From: Brachyspira alvinipulli ATCC 51933
GTDB lineage: Bacteria; Spirochaetota; Brachyspiria; Brachyspirales; Brachyspiraceae
Length of the DNA: 64,000 bases
Assembly: GCF_000518245.1 (NCBI RefSeq)
Contig: NZ_KI912404.1
Location: 171,897-235,896, forward strand
Direction: 5' to 3'
The position numbers and the translations under genes are program-made. Numbering within the stretch: position 1 is the stretch's first letter; the number at the start of each line of letters is the position of its first letter. This document shows, piece after piece, positions 53,981-63,031 of this stretch. The notes under the pieces are model-generated. The model made no database searches. It saw nothing but the letters and a program-made list of their open reading frames with translations, and was not told the origin of the DNA.

Positions 53981-54721
53981 TTATACTCCTGCTGCATTTC
54001 TGTTTTTTAGATAATCGAATATAGTTTTTAAATCTTTTTTAGTTAAATCTATTTTTGAAAATAAATCAGCTCTGTTTGCGAATGTTTTTATTAAACTTCT
54101 TTCTCTCCTGTATTCATTAATATTTTTATGATTTCCGGATATTAAAACTTCAGGCACTTTCATATTATCTATTTCTACTGGTCTTGTATACTGTTCGTAT
54201 TCTAATAACCCCATAGAATTTTCTTCAAATGTATCGCTAGGTACAGATTCATTATTATTTAAAATTCCTTTATATCTTGAAATGGCATCTACAATTAGCA
54301 AAGCAGGTATTTCTCCTCCGCTTAATACATAATCTCCTATGCTTACAGCTTCATCAGAATATTTATGCTCAACTCTATAGTCTATTCCTTCATAATGTCC
54401 TAATATCATTGTTATATGTTCTTTATTTGATAATTCTTTTATTTTTTCTTGAGTAAGAGTTTTTCCAGATGGTGAGAAAAAGAGGGTATAGCCTTTATTA
54501 TGATTGTCAAAATACTTTTTAAAAATATTATAAGTCATTATCATTCCAGGTCCGCCGCCGTAAGGGTAATCATCGCATCTTTTGTAATTTCCTTCTCCGT
54601 AATCTCTCATATTAACAATGTTTAAATTGATTTTATTTTCGTTAACAGCACTGCCTATAAGTCCTACAGATATAGGACTTTCATAAAATTTTGGGAAAAG
54701 TGTTAGAATATCTATTGTCAT
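53981..54721 (-). CDS. trmD: tRNA (guanine-37-N1)-methyltransferase
   Basis: The 246-residue SPOUT methyltransferase has GGGPGMIM, LGHYEGIDYRV and SIGDYVLSGGEIPALLIVDAI, which form the trefoil-knot AdoMet site, and the EYEQYTRP segment. It modifies G37 of several tRNAs to prevent frameshifting. No ribosome site precedes the ATG; the promoter -10 box is so close that the transcript may be leaderless. The usual neighbours rimM, rplS and rpsP are not adjacent. Confidence 0.96.
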   Translation of the reverse strand: MTIDILTLFPKFYESPISVGLIGSAVNENKINLNIVNMRDYGEGNYKRCDDYPYGGGPGMIMTYNIFKKYFDNHNKGYTLFFSPSGKTLTQEKIKELSNKEHITMILGHYEGIDYRVEHKYSDEAVSIGDYVLSGGEIPALLIVDAISRYKGILNNNESVPSDTFEENSMGLLEYEQYTRPVEIDNMKVPEVLISGNHKNINEYRRERSLIKTFANRADLFSKIDLTKKDLKTIFDYLKNRNAAGV

Positions 54722-54727
54722 TTATGT

Positions 54728-54756
54728 ATTATACTTAATTAATATTAATTAGGCAA
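54728..54756 (-). promoter_or_regulatory. trmD: promoter of trmD, predicted to give a leaderless mRNA
   Basis: On the minus strand TTGCCT (54751-54756) and TATAAT (54728-54733) are separated by 17 bases. Only six bases lie between the -10 box and the trmD ATG, so the expected start point is at the A of ATG. Confidence 0.7.
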
Positions 54757-54765
54757 GTAAAAAAA

Positions 54766-54794
54766 TTGACTTATATTATTTGTTGTTATATAAT
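54766..54794 (+). promoter_or_regulatory. promoter of the MATE gene leader
   Basis: TTGACT (54766-54771) and TATAAT (54789-54794) are separated by 17 bases. The predicted start near 54801 gives a leader of about 120 bases. Confidence 0.8.
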
Positions 54795-54818
54795 AATGTT
54801 ATTAAATAATTTATAGAA

Positions 54819-54842
54819 ATGATAAAATTTGTCGCCGGATAA
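54819..54842 (+). CDS. possible leader peptide MIKFVAG
   Basis: A seven-codon frame begins about 18 bases into the predicted MATE leader and stops 8 bases before the terminator hairpin. Its position is typical of regulatory leader peptides. There is no good ribosome site, so it could be chance. Confidence 0.35.
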   Translation: MIKFVAG

Positions 54843-54850
54843 ATTTTTTT

Positions 54851-54906
54851 AAAACGTTTGTATTCATACCGTAGGCCTTAGAAAGTATGAACGCAAACGT
54901 TTTTTT
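54851..54906 (+). terminator. terminator-like hairpin in the MATE leader (possible attenuator)
   Basis: Arms 54851-54869 and 54885-54903 pair over 19 positions with one mismatch and one wobble, and a T run follows at once. It lies between the promoter and the MATE ribosome site (GGGG, 54912-54915). Unless it is opened or bypassed, it should stop transcription before the gene. Confidence 0.8.
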
Positions 54907-54923
54907 ATTATGGGGTATTTTTT

Positions 54924-56213
54924 ATGAATATATTAAATTTATTTGTTAAATATGTATCTTTAAACATACTTGGAATGATAGGTTTATCATGCTATATACT
55001 TGCAGATACTTTTTTTGTTGCCAGAGGTACTGGTTCTGAAGGACTTGCTGCTTTAAATATTGCTATACCTATTTATAATTTTATAAATGGTATCGGTCTT
55101 ATGATTGGTATGGGATCTGCTACTAAATATGCTATATTAAAAACTCAAAATAAAAACCATGAGGCAAATGTAATATTTTCAAATGCTTTAATTTATATTG
55201 TTATATTTGCCGCTTTCTTCATTATAACAGCTGCTTTTTTTACAGGAAAAATAGCTTATATGCTTGGGGCAAGAGACAATGTCCATACAATGACTGATAT
55301 ATATTTAAAAGTTGTATTATTCTTTTCCCCTATGTTTATGCTTAATAATTTGCTTCTTGGTTTCATTAGAAATGATAATCATCCTAAACTTGCAATGCTT
55401 GGCATGATTATGGGAAGTTTGTTTAATATAGTATTTGATTATGTTTTTATCTTTCCTTTAAATATGGGAATATTCGGAGCTGCTTTGGCTACAGGTTTTT
55501 CTCCTATTGTAAGTATGCTGGTTTTATCAGTTTTATTCATAAAAAAAGAAAATACTTTTTGCATTGTAAAGCCTAGTATAAATTTTAAAAAATTTTTTGA
55601 AACCGTTTCATTAGGTATTTCATTTTTAATAACAGAAGTTTCTTCGGGTTTTGTTATGATAGCTTTTAATATTGTAATACTTAATATTGCAGGTAATATT
55701 GGTGTGGCAGCTTACGGCATAATAGCTAATATTGCATTGGTTATTATAGCTATATTTACAGGAACAGGTCAGGGAATACAGCCTATAATAAGCAGCAATT
55801 TTGGAAACATTAAAAATATAAATAAAATATATAAGTATGCTTTGATTTTATCTTCATTTATTGCAATTATAGTTTATATAATAACAACTGTATTTGCTAA
55901 TGAGATAACTAGTGCATTTAATAAAGATAATGATATGGAACTTCAAAAAATAGCAGTTAAAGGGCTTTATTTATATTTTACAGCTTTTATATTTGTAGGA
56001 TATAATATAATTACATGCGTGTATTTCAGTGCAATGGATAAGGCAAAACCTTCATTTATAATATCAATGCTTAGAGGTTTTGTAATTATAATGCCTTCTA
56101 TATTCATTTTATCTTCAATTTTTAATATGACAGGAGTATGGCTTTCTTTTCCTACAGCGGAAATTTTAACCAGTATTTTTTCATTTATATTTTTTATAAG
56201 AAATAAAAAGTAG
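54924..56213 (+). CDS. MATE-family multidrug efflux transporter
   Basis: The 429-residue protein has about 12 membrane segments and MATE-type sequence: GLSCYILADTFFVARGTGSEGLAALNIAIP near the start, and a second homologous half (IAYGI-like AAYGIIANIALV). It probably exports drugs or cationic metabolites using Na+ or H+. It lies behind an attenuator-like leader. The ATG is 8 bases after GGGG. Confidence 0.9.
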   Translation: MNILNLFVKYVSLNILGMIGLSCYILADTFFVARGTGSEGLAALNIAIPIYNFINGIGLMIGMGSATKYAILKTQNKNHEANVIFSNALIYIVIFAAFFIITAAFFTGKIAYMLGARDNVHTMTDIYLKVVLFFSPMFMLNNLLLGFIRNDNHPKLAMLGMIMGSLFNIVFDYVFIFPLNMGIFGAALATGFSPIVSMLVLSVLFIKKENTFCIVKPSINFKKFFETVSLGISFLITEVSSGFVMIAFNIVILNIAGNIGVAAYGIIANIALVIIAIFTGTGQGIQPIISSNFGNIKNINKIYKYALILSSFIAIIVYIITTVFANEITSAFNKDNDMELQKIAVKGLYLYFTAFIFVGYNIITCVYFSAMDKAKPSFIISMLRGFVIIMPSIFILSSIFNMTGVWLSFPTAEILTSIFSFIFFIRNKK

Positions 56214-56238
56214 GAAAATCTTTATATTAGTTTATTGA

Positions 56239-56266
56239 TTGACTATTTTTCTTATTATGATATAAT
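56239..56266 (+). promoter_or_regulatory. promoter of the membrane protein-GT2 gene pair
   Basis: TTGACT (56239-56244) and TATAAT (56261-56266) are separated by 16 bases, with an extended TGA before the -10 box. The leader to the next ATG is about 120 bases. Confidence 0.7.
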
Positions 56267-56391
56267 AATGGTATTATGAGTATATTTAAAATCAAGCAAC
56301 AAGCATAATTTACTTTCATAATCTATTCTATACTAATCGCAGAAAAAAATTTATAAACATAAATACGATCTTTGTATTTTTGGGGTAGTAT

Positions 56392-58389
56392 ATGAAAAAT
56401 AAGAATTTGTTTTTTAAAATATATATTACCTTTCTAATTATTTGTATTGCAGCATTATTTATAATATCTATTTTAGGAAAAAAACAAGAGTAGGATATTT
56501 AGGAGAATTTAAATTTGATGAATATCATATAAATCGTACTTTAGAATTAAATGGATTAATAGATGTAAAAGAAAATTATAAAGTAGATGGAAAACTAGAT
56601 AAAGAAGCTTTAATAAATTTTATATTTACAAATGAATATATTACTAATTATAGCTATGGATTTAGATTGCAGTATTATAATAAAGTATTTAGGAATAGTG
56701 ATATTTATGGTGTTTATGTAGATACTAATAAAGTTTTGAAAGATAATCCGTTCATTAAAGAAATTATAATGAATGAAAATGGAAGTCCGTTTGGTGATTT
56801 AGTTAGTATTGAAAAAATAGATTTTGAAAAAATAGATAATATTGATTATATACTAAAACTAAAACAAAGAATTATTAACATACTAATAGTATTATTTTTA
56901 TTTATAATATTTATTAGATATATATTACATTTATATAAACTTAAATCTAAAGAAAATATAAAATATAACTATAATATACATATAAATAAAAAAGATACAC
57001 TTTTTTTACTTATTTCTTTTTTTATATGTATTCTGCTATTTATTTTTCAATATTGGTTGTCATTCCCAGGATATTTTCAATATCCTGATTCTTTATCAAG
57101 TATGTCTGAAGCTATAACTTTGTATCTTGATAATTGGCATCCTTTAATTATTAGTTTATTTTTAAATATTTTATATAAATTATTTGGATACAATACTTAT
57201 TATATACTATTTTTGAATTTATCTTTATGGTACATAGGGATATATTTAATAACTATATCTTTATATTTAAAATATAAAAACAAATTGTTTGTACTTTTAT
57301 TATTTACAGGATTTCTTGCCAATTTATTTTTTCTGAATATAAATCATATAAAAGATGTTACATCAAGTTTATGGATATGGTGTTTATGTAGTTTAATATT
57401 TTTTTCAATTATTATACCATTACAAAATAAATATATTAATATATTATCTATTATTTTTTTAATAGTCGGTATGTTATGGAGACATAATTCCATAGTTACA
57501 ATTTATCCTATATTTATTATGTTTTCATATCTTATTCTCAAAGATATTAATTTTGATTTAAAAAATTATCTTTTATCATTTATTAGACTAATGATAATAT
57601 TTGCTATAACTCTTATAATAATATATTTATCATTTCCAGCAATATTTAAAACTTCTAATTATGGAAAATATGCAACAAATCATTTATTTTTATTGCAGAT
57701 TTCTGCATGTGCTGTTTTATCTAATGATGATAGTATGATACCAAAAGAATGGTATGCTGATGGTAAAACTTTTGATAATGTTAAAAAATTATACTATTTG
57801 GATCCTTGTAACGGTGATGTACTTGGAGCACCTTGGGCAAAAGAAGCTCCATTTATTAGAGGAAAGGAATTACCGCATTTAAAATCAGTATGGTTAAAAT
57901 ATATATTAAAATATCCATTTAGTTATATAAAACATATATCTAATTTTGCTATTAAATTATATACAATTAATACTTGGAAAATTAATGTAAAAGACATTCA
58001 AATTAATAATATGGAGGTGGATTTTAGTAAAGATATTTATAATTTATTTAAGCATGATAATTATGTTTCATTTACTCCAATAAAAAATAGTATATACTCT
58101 TTTTTATATGAATATTTACCAGATATTAATATATTATTTTTTATAGTACTGTCAGCAATAATATTTTTATTATCTCTATATTTTATTATTTTTAAAAATA
58201 AAATTATCAATATTATATTATTATTTTCATTTTCTACATCTTTCTCTGCAATTGCTACAGCATTAATAATTAATTTTGTTTAGCCCATCAGTTATATATA
58301 GATATATACATCCTGTAGTTCCAATAAGTATTATATCTCTAATAAGCTTCACTACATTTATATATGATATAGTAAGGTCAAAAAATTAG
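56392..58389 (+). pseudogene. polytopic membrane protein (GT-C-like), two frameshifts
   Basis: An ATG at 56392 behind GGGG opens a frame with a membrane segment (YITFLIICIAALFIISILG) that stops at 56493, just after a run of seven A. The main 600-residue frame continues as TRVGYLGEF; one extra A would join them. It has about 10 membrane segments and a luminal-type domain (ISACAVLSNDDSMIPKEWY). It stops at 58283, but the next frame carries SPSVIYRYIHPVVPISIIS up to 58389; one T fewer at 58279-58281 would join them. The restored protein would have about 665 residues and resembles integral-membrane glycosyltransferases. The GT2 gene follows at once. Confidence 0.7.
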
Positions 58390-58398
58390 AGGTATTAA

Positions 58399-59220
58399 AT
58401 GTTTGATAAAGAATATTTGAAAATATTAAACAAAAATGTACCCGAATATAATATTTTTAATTTTTTTAATAAGAAAAATAAATATGCTTTATTGATGCCT
58501 GTTATAAATGAGGGAGAAAGATTTATATCTCAAATGAATAAAATGAAAGGTAGCAATATATTTAATATTTGTGATGTTTATATATGTGACGGCGGAAGCA
58601 AAGATAATTCTTCAAACCCTGATTTTATAAAAGGTTACGGATGTAAAGGATTAATAATAAATATAAGTGATAAAATTGGACAGGGTGTTCAATTAAAACA
58701 AGGTTTTTATGAAGCTATGAAAGAAGAATATGATGGTGTTGTTATGGTTGATGGTAATGATAAAGATAATGTACATGAAAGTTTGCCGTTATTTTTAGAA
58801 AAGTTATGTGAAGGATATGATGTTGTTCAGGCTACTAGATTTACATTAGGAGGTAAAGAAGAAAATACACCTTTTTTAAGAAATATAGGTATAAGATTTA
58901 TAGCATCTCCATTAATTAGTTTTACTTCAGGTTTTCATTATGATGATGTATGCAATGGATATAAAGGGTTTTCAAGAAAATACATACTAGATAAAAGAAT
59001 GGATTGGTTTAGAGAAGAATTTAATACTTATGAATATTGTTATTATCCTTTAGTGCATGTGAAAAAGTTAGGTTATAAAGTTTGTCAGGTTCCTACAAAT
59101 AGATTTTATCCAAAGAATGAGGTTCCTTCTAAAATAAAAGGATTTTCATCTAATTTAAAATTATTAAAAGAAATATTTAACTTAGCTTTTAGTAAGACTA
59201 AAAATTCAAATATGAACTAA
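58399..59220 (+). CDS. family 2 glycosyltransferase
   Basis: The 273-residue cytoplasmic-type GT-A enzyme has ALLMPVINEGERF, ICDGGSKDNS (nucleotide-sugar site), VMVDGNDKD (DxD-like) and DDVCNGYKGFSRKYI. It resembles polyprenyl-phosphate sugar transferases, but no membrane segment is present. AGAGG overlaps the end of the preceding frame. Paired with a polytopic membrane protein, it could supply lipid-linked sugar for surface glycan; that is inference. Confidence 0.85.
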   Translation: MFDKEYLKILNKNVPEYNIFNFFNKKNKYALLMPVINEGERFISQMNKMKGSNIFNICDVYICDGGSKDNSSNPDFIKGYGCKGLIINISDKIGQGVQLKQGFYEAMKEEYDGVVMVDGNDKDNVHESLPLFLEKLCEGYDVVQATRFTLGGKEENTPFLRNIGIRFIASPLISFTSGFHYDDVCNGYKGFSRKYILDKRMDWFREEFNTYEYCYYPLVHVKKLGYKVCQVPTNRFYPKNEVPSKIKGFSSNLKLLKEIFNLAFSKTKNSNMN

Positions 59221-59238
59221 TAGTTTGTAAATAAAAAA

Positions 59239-59280
59239 ATGAAATGGATAAAATTTATAATTAATTTTACCCATTTCATT
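59239..59280 (-). terminator. terminator of the second thiolase gene
   Basis: An 18-bp stem with one mismatch (59239-59256 with 59263-59280) is followed on the minus strand by a run of seven T. It lies between convergent genes; the plus-strand tail is weaker. Confidence 0.85.
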
Positions 59281-59293
59281 AATAAAAGATAAA

Positions 59294-60457
59294 TTACATC
59301 TCAACAACTAAAGCAGTACCCATACCGCCGCCTATACAAAGTGTAGCAAGACCTTTTTTAGAACCGCGTTTTTTCATCTCATATAGCAGTGTAGTAAGTA
59401 TTCTAGCTCCGGAAGCTCCTATAGGGTGTCCTATAGCAATAGCTCCTCCATTAACATTAACTTTTTCCATATCGAATTTTAATTCACGCGCAACAGCAAT
59501 AGACTGAGCAGCAAAAGCCTCATTACTTTCTATTAAGTCCATATCTTCAACTGTAAGATTAACCATTTTCAAAGCCTTTCTGCTTGCTTCTATAGGTCCT
59601 ATCCCCATTATTCTAGGTTCAACACCGCAAGTAGCATAACCTAAAACTTTAGCCATAGGTTTAACTCCAAGTTTATCAGCTTTTTCTTTAGACATTAATA
59701 TCACAGCAGAAGCGGCATCATTTATACCAGAAGCATTACCTGCGGTAACAGTACCATCTTTCTTGAATGCCGGCTTTAATTTGGCCAAAGTTTCCATAGT
59801 AGTGCCGAATGTAGGGTGCTCATCTGTATCAATAACTATTTCTCCTTTTTTAGTTTTGATTGTAACAGGTACTATTTCATCTTTGAATCTTCCGCTTTTA
59901 ACTGCAGCTTCAGCTCTGTTCTGACTTCGGCATGCAAACTCATCTTGCTCCTGTCTTGTTATTCTCCATTGTTCAGCAATATTTTCAGCAGTAACTCCCA
60001 TATGATAATGCTCAAAAGCACAAATAAGAGCATCATTAAGTAAAGTATCCTGCATTTTAGTTTCTCCCATTCTCATGGCAGAAGCGGTATATGGAGCCAT
60101 ACTCATATTTTCTGTACCACCGGCAACCACTATATCAGCATCTCCTGCTCTAATTATTTGCGCTGCCATTGATACCGCCCTAAGTCCTGAACCGCATAAG
60201 ATATTTATAGTTAATGCCGGTTTATCTACAGGTATTCCTGCATTAATAGAAACCTGCCTTGCAACGTTTGGAAGAAGTGCTGATTGTATAACACATCCGA
60301 AATAAGTTTCATCGATTTGATCTGGTTTTATATTTGCTCTCTTTAACGCCTCTTTTACTGCTATTGTACCTAATTCTACAGCTGATATATTAGAAAAAGA
60401 ACCTAAAAATTTACCTACAGGTGTTCTAACTGCACTAGCTATAACTACTTCTTTCAT
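59294..60457 (-). CDS. acetyl-CoA acetyltransferase (second thiolase)
   Basis: The 387-residue thiolase has the acyl Cys ([11 protein letters not shown]), the catalytic His ([14 protein letters not shown]) and CIGGGMG. It is monocistronic, with its own promoter and terminator, unlike the thiolase in the C4-acid operon. It is a good candidate for the biosynthetic enzyme that makes acetoacetyl-CoA; the direction is inferred from separate regulation only. Confidence 0.94.
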   Translation of the reverse strand: MKEVVIASAVRTPVGKFLGSFSNISAVELGTIAVKEALKRANIKPDQIDETYFGCVIQSALLPNVARQVSINAGIPVDKPALTINILCGSGLRAVSMAAQIIRAGDADIVVAGGTENMSMAPYTASAMRMGETKMQDTLLNDALICAFEHYHMGVTAENIAEQWRITRQEQDEFACRSQNRAEAAVKSGRFKDEIVPVTIKTKKGEIVIDTDEHPTFGTTMETLAKLKPAFKKDGTVTAGNASGINDAASAVILMSKEKADKLGVKPMAKVLGYATCGVEPRIMGIGPIEASRKALKMVNLTVEDMDLIESNEAFAAQSIAVARELKFDMEKVNVNGGAIAIGHPIGASGARILTTLLYEMKKRGSKKGLATLCIGGGMGTALVVEM

Positions 60458-60505
60458 AGCTTTTCTCCTTAAATAATATAAAATTATTTTCTAATTAAAT
60501 ATATC

Positions 60506-60541
60506 ATACTATAGTATAGTAATTAAAAAATAATTTTACAA
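60506..60541 (-). promoter_or_regulatory. promoter of the second thiolase with palindromic -10 region
   Basis: On the minus strand TTGTAA (60536-60541) and TATACT (60513-60518) are separated by 17 bases. A perfect 12-bp palindrome ATACTATAGTAT (60506-60517) overlaps the -10 box and could be a repressor site. Confidence 0.55.
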
Positions 60542-60560
60542 GTATATTAAGAGTAAAAAG

Positions 60561-61520
60561 TTAATGATGTACAAAGCCTAATGAGTCAAAGTTAATTTCT
60601 TTATTGTTTATATCTATAAATTTAACGAAGCTGTTTGAAAATTCTTTAACTTTTCCTATTTTTATTAAATTCTTTTCTTCCTGTATTTCATCTTTAGAGC
60701 TGAAAATAATAGCATAATCTTCACCTCCCGTAAGAATTGATTTTAATATTTCTTTATAATTTTGACAGTCTGTATTAAAAAATCTATTAACTAAATTCCA
60801 ATTAGAAGATTCGTATATTTCTATAGATTTGTTTGATTCCTCAGCAATATGAGAAGCATCCTGTAAAAGCCCGTCGCTTATATCTATAGAAGAGTTTATT
60901 TTATATTTATTTATAATTTCCTGCCATTTATCATAGAAAAGTTTAGGTTTTAAATGAGTTTTAATACTTTCATCATTATAATCATAATTTCCAGATAAAA
61001 GTTTTTTTAGTCCTATATCGCTTTCTCCTACAAATCCAAGCACATAAACATTATCTCCTTCTTCAGCATTGCTTCTTAATATGGATTTATTCTTTTCTAT
61101 TGTACCTATTAAAGTTATGGACATAAAAAAAGAATCATTTGAACTTGTAGTATCTCCTCCGGATATTTCTATATTATAAGGATTACATGCATCTAAAAAT
61201 CCTTTATACCATTCTAATATATTTTCATCATTTATTTTTTTAGGGATAGATAATGAAATAAATATATTTGTTGGATAAGCTCCTTTACATATAATATCGC
61301 TTATATTTGCTTGGGCAGATTTATATCCAATATCATAAAAGGAATAGTATTTTAAAGAGAAATGTATATTTTCTGCTAATATATCAGTAGTTACAAGAAT
61401 GTCTTTATCATTGCTTATGTTTTTTATTACAGCACAATCATCACCTATATTTAAATTATTACTTGTATTATTATTTTTTGTTAATTCTTTTATTTTTTTT
61501 ATAAGTTTGAATTCATGCAT
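60561..61520 (-). CDS. thiL: thiamine-monophosphate kinase
   Basis: The 319-residue enzyme has NIGDDCAVI, ILVTTDILAENIHF, ISGGDTTSS, SIDISDGLLQDASHIAE and LTGGEDYAIIF, the ThiL/PurM-like signatures. It converts thiamine monophosphate to the diphosphate cofactor with ATP and Mg2+. No other thiamine gene is near and no TPP riboswitch is visible upstream. Confidence 0.95.
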   Translation of the reverse strand: MHEFKLIKKIKELTKNNNTSNNLNIGDDCAVIKNISNDKDILVTTDILAENIHFSLKYYSFYDIGYKSAQANISDIICKGAYPTNIFISLSIPKKINDENILEWYKGFLDACNPYNIEISGGDTTSSNDSFFMSITLIGTIEKNKSILRSNAEEGDNVYVLGFVGESDIGLKKLLSGNYDYNDESIKTHLKPKLFYDKWQEIINKYKINSSIDISDGLLQDASHIAEESNKSIEIYESSNWNLVNRFFNTDCQNYKEILKSILTGGEDYAIIFSSKDEIQEEKNLIKIGKVKEFSNSFVKFIDINNKEINFDSLGFVHH

Positions 61521-61825
61521 TTTATTAATTCCATATAATTTCTAATAATTATAACATATATAATATATCTTTTAAATCATTAAAAATAGTTATTTAGGCA
61601 TTCTATTGTTTATTAGAATTACAGAATCTTGTTAAAATATATCTTTAATTAAAAATATTATTCAAATTACAGAAAAATTGTAAAAAAATACGAAAAATCT
61701 GTAAATTTTGAGTAAAAAAAGAGTAAATAAATTTGACATATATTGTATAATGTACTATAATATAAATGTAAAGATAATTTACTTCTATATATGCTATTTT
61801 TACAAAATTAATAAGGAGATTATTT
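61521..61825. other. 305-bp divergent intergenic region
   Basis: The left part holds a possible extended -10 promoter for thiL (minus TATAAT at 61548-61553 preceded by TGT). The middle is featureless AT-rich DNA. The right part holds the PepSY-like cluster promoter and its untranslated leader. I see no reading frame or RNA gene. Confidence 0.6.
61733..61761 (+). promoter_or_regulatory. consensus promoter of the PepSY-like cluster
   Basis: TTGACA (61733-61738) and TATAAT (61756-61761) are separated by 17 bases, an exact consensus. It predicts strong expression of the secreted proteins downstream. Confidence 0.8.
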
Positions 61826-62374
61826 ATGACAACTATAAAAAGATGTTTATCAATAGTTTTTGTTTTAGCTATATGTTCAGGTGCATTATTTGCCCAATAT
61901 AATGGATATTATGATCAGCAGCAAGGAGGTGGATATCAAGATTCTTATGCTCAACAGCCACCAGCACAGAACCCTTATGCACAGCCACAACAAGGAGCTA
62001 ATCCTCAATACGGTTATGGTGTGCAATTATCATCTATACCTCAGAATGCACAAAACTTTATCAAACAGCATTTTTCAGGTATTGAAGTAACTTTTATAGA
62101 AAGAGATTGGGAGGATATAGAGGTTTATTTAGCTAATGGTACTCAAGTAGATTTCTTCCCTAATGGTGATTGGAAAGAGGTTAAATGCTATGGAAATATG
62201 CCAAATGGTATACTTCCTGCTAATGTTATGAATACAGTTAAAAAAACTTATCCTAATGCAGCTATAGTAAAGATAGAAAAACAATTTACTACATTCCAAG
62301 TAAAATTAAATAATATGATGGAATTATATATAGACAGCAATGGACAATTATTAGGTCAGCAGTGGGATGACTGA
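61826..62374 (+). CDS. secreted PepSY-like (DUF2874-type) protein with Gln-rich linker
   Basis: The 182-residue product has a signal peptide ending near ALFA-Q and a low-complexity Gln/Tyr/Pro linker (YAQQPPAQNPYAQPQQG). Two copies follow of a small alpha/beta module (IPQNAQNFIKQHFSGIEVTFIERD and LPANVMNTVKKTYPNAAIVKIEK), ending MMELYIDSNGQLLGQQWDD. This is the PepSY-like/DUF2874 pattern of periplasmic proteins of unknown role. AAGGAG precedes the ATG. Confidence 0.85.
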   Translation: MTTIKRCLSIVFVLAICSGALFAQYNGYYDQQQGGGYQDSYAQQPPAQNPYAQPQQGANPQYGYGVQLSSIPQNAQNFIKQHFSGIEVTFIERDWEDIEVYLANGTQVDFFPNGDWKEVKCYGNMPNGILPANVMNTVKKTYPNAAIVKIEKQFTTFQVKLNNMMELYIDSNGQLLGQQWDD

Positions 62375-62424
62375 TTAAAATAAAAATAAAGTAATTAAAA
62401 TAAAAAGATTAGGAGGATTTTATC

Positions 62425-62676
62425 ATGAAAAAAATACTTTGTTTATTAGTAGCTTTGACAGTTATAGGTTCTTCAGCTTTATTTGCTGATTGGTATGTAC
62501 CTTTGAATCAAGTTCCTCAGGCAGTTTTAGCAAGAGCTAGACAAACTTATCCGCAGGCACAAGTTTGGGCAGTAGAAATGGAACATTATAATGTTTATAA
62601 AGTAAAAATGAGCAATATGATGGAATTGTACATTGATAAAGCTGGTAACTTATTAGGCCAAGAATGGGACGATTAA
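62425..62676 (+). CDS. secreted single-domain PepSY-like protein, copy A
   Basis: The 83-residue product has a signal peptide (LCLLVALTVIGSSALFA) and one PepSY-like module (VPLNQVPQAVLARARQTYPQ and MMELYIDKAGNLLGQEWDD). It starts behind AGGAGG, 50 bp after the larger paralogue, so it is in the same operon. It shares about 88% of residues with copy B. Confidence 0.85.
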   Translation: MKKILCLLVALTVIGSSALFADWYVPLNQVPQAVLARARQTYPQAQVWAVEMEHYNVYKVKMSNMMELYIDKAGNLLGQEWDD

Positions 62677-62699
62677 TATAATTTGAAAAGGAGTTTTTT

Positions 62700-62948
62700 A
62701 TGAAGAGAATACTTTGTTTATTAGTAGCTTTAACAGTTATAGGTTCTTCAGCTTTATTTGCTGATTGGTATATACCTTTAGAGCAGGTTCCTCAGGCAGT
62801 TTTATCTACTGCTAGGAGAACATATCCTCAAGCACAGATTTGGGCAGTAGAAATGGAACATTATAATGTTTATAAAGTAAAAATGAGCAATATGATGGAA
62901 TTGTACATTGATAAAGCTGGTAACTTATTAGGTCAAGATTTTGATTAA
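62700..62948 (+). CDS. secreted single-domain PepSY-like protein, copy B
   Basis: The 82-residue near-duplicate of copy A differs by about ten residues, mostly around residues 25-47 and at the extreme C-terminus (LLGQDFD). A 94-base block is identical at the nucleotide level in both copies, pointing to recent duplication or gene conversion. AAAGGAG precedes the ATG. Confidence 0.85.
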   Translation: MKRILCLLVALTVIGSSALFADWYIPLEQVPQAVLSTARRTYPQAQIWAVEMEHYNVYKVKMSNMMELYIDKAGNLLGQDFD

Positions 62949-62968
62949 TTTTATTCATATATTTATTT

Positions 62969-63010
62969 TTATAAGGTAAAGTTATTAATGATTATGACTT
63001 TACCTTATAA
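62969..63010 (+). terminator. hairpin after PepSY-like copy B, probable terminator
   Basis: A 14-bp perfect stem (62969-62982 with 62997-63010) lies 20 bp after the stop codon. The T run after it is weak, so partial read-through into the next gene is possible. Confidence 0.6.
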
Positions 63011-63031
63011 TAGCAATTTTAGAGGTTATTT

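Noticed and set aside
54801-54906. Known riboswitch class in the MATE leader
   Set aside because: I compared it from memory with purine, preQ1, fluoride and guanidine-type consensus elements and saw no match; only the terminator hairpin and tiny ORF are supported.
56276-56308. Ten-codon frame (MSIFKIKQQA) at the start of the leader before the membrane protein gene
   Set aside because: It begins only a few bases after the predicted transcription start with no ribosome site, and the small hairpin downstream (about 56361-56379) is weak. Chance is the simpler explanation.
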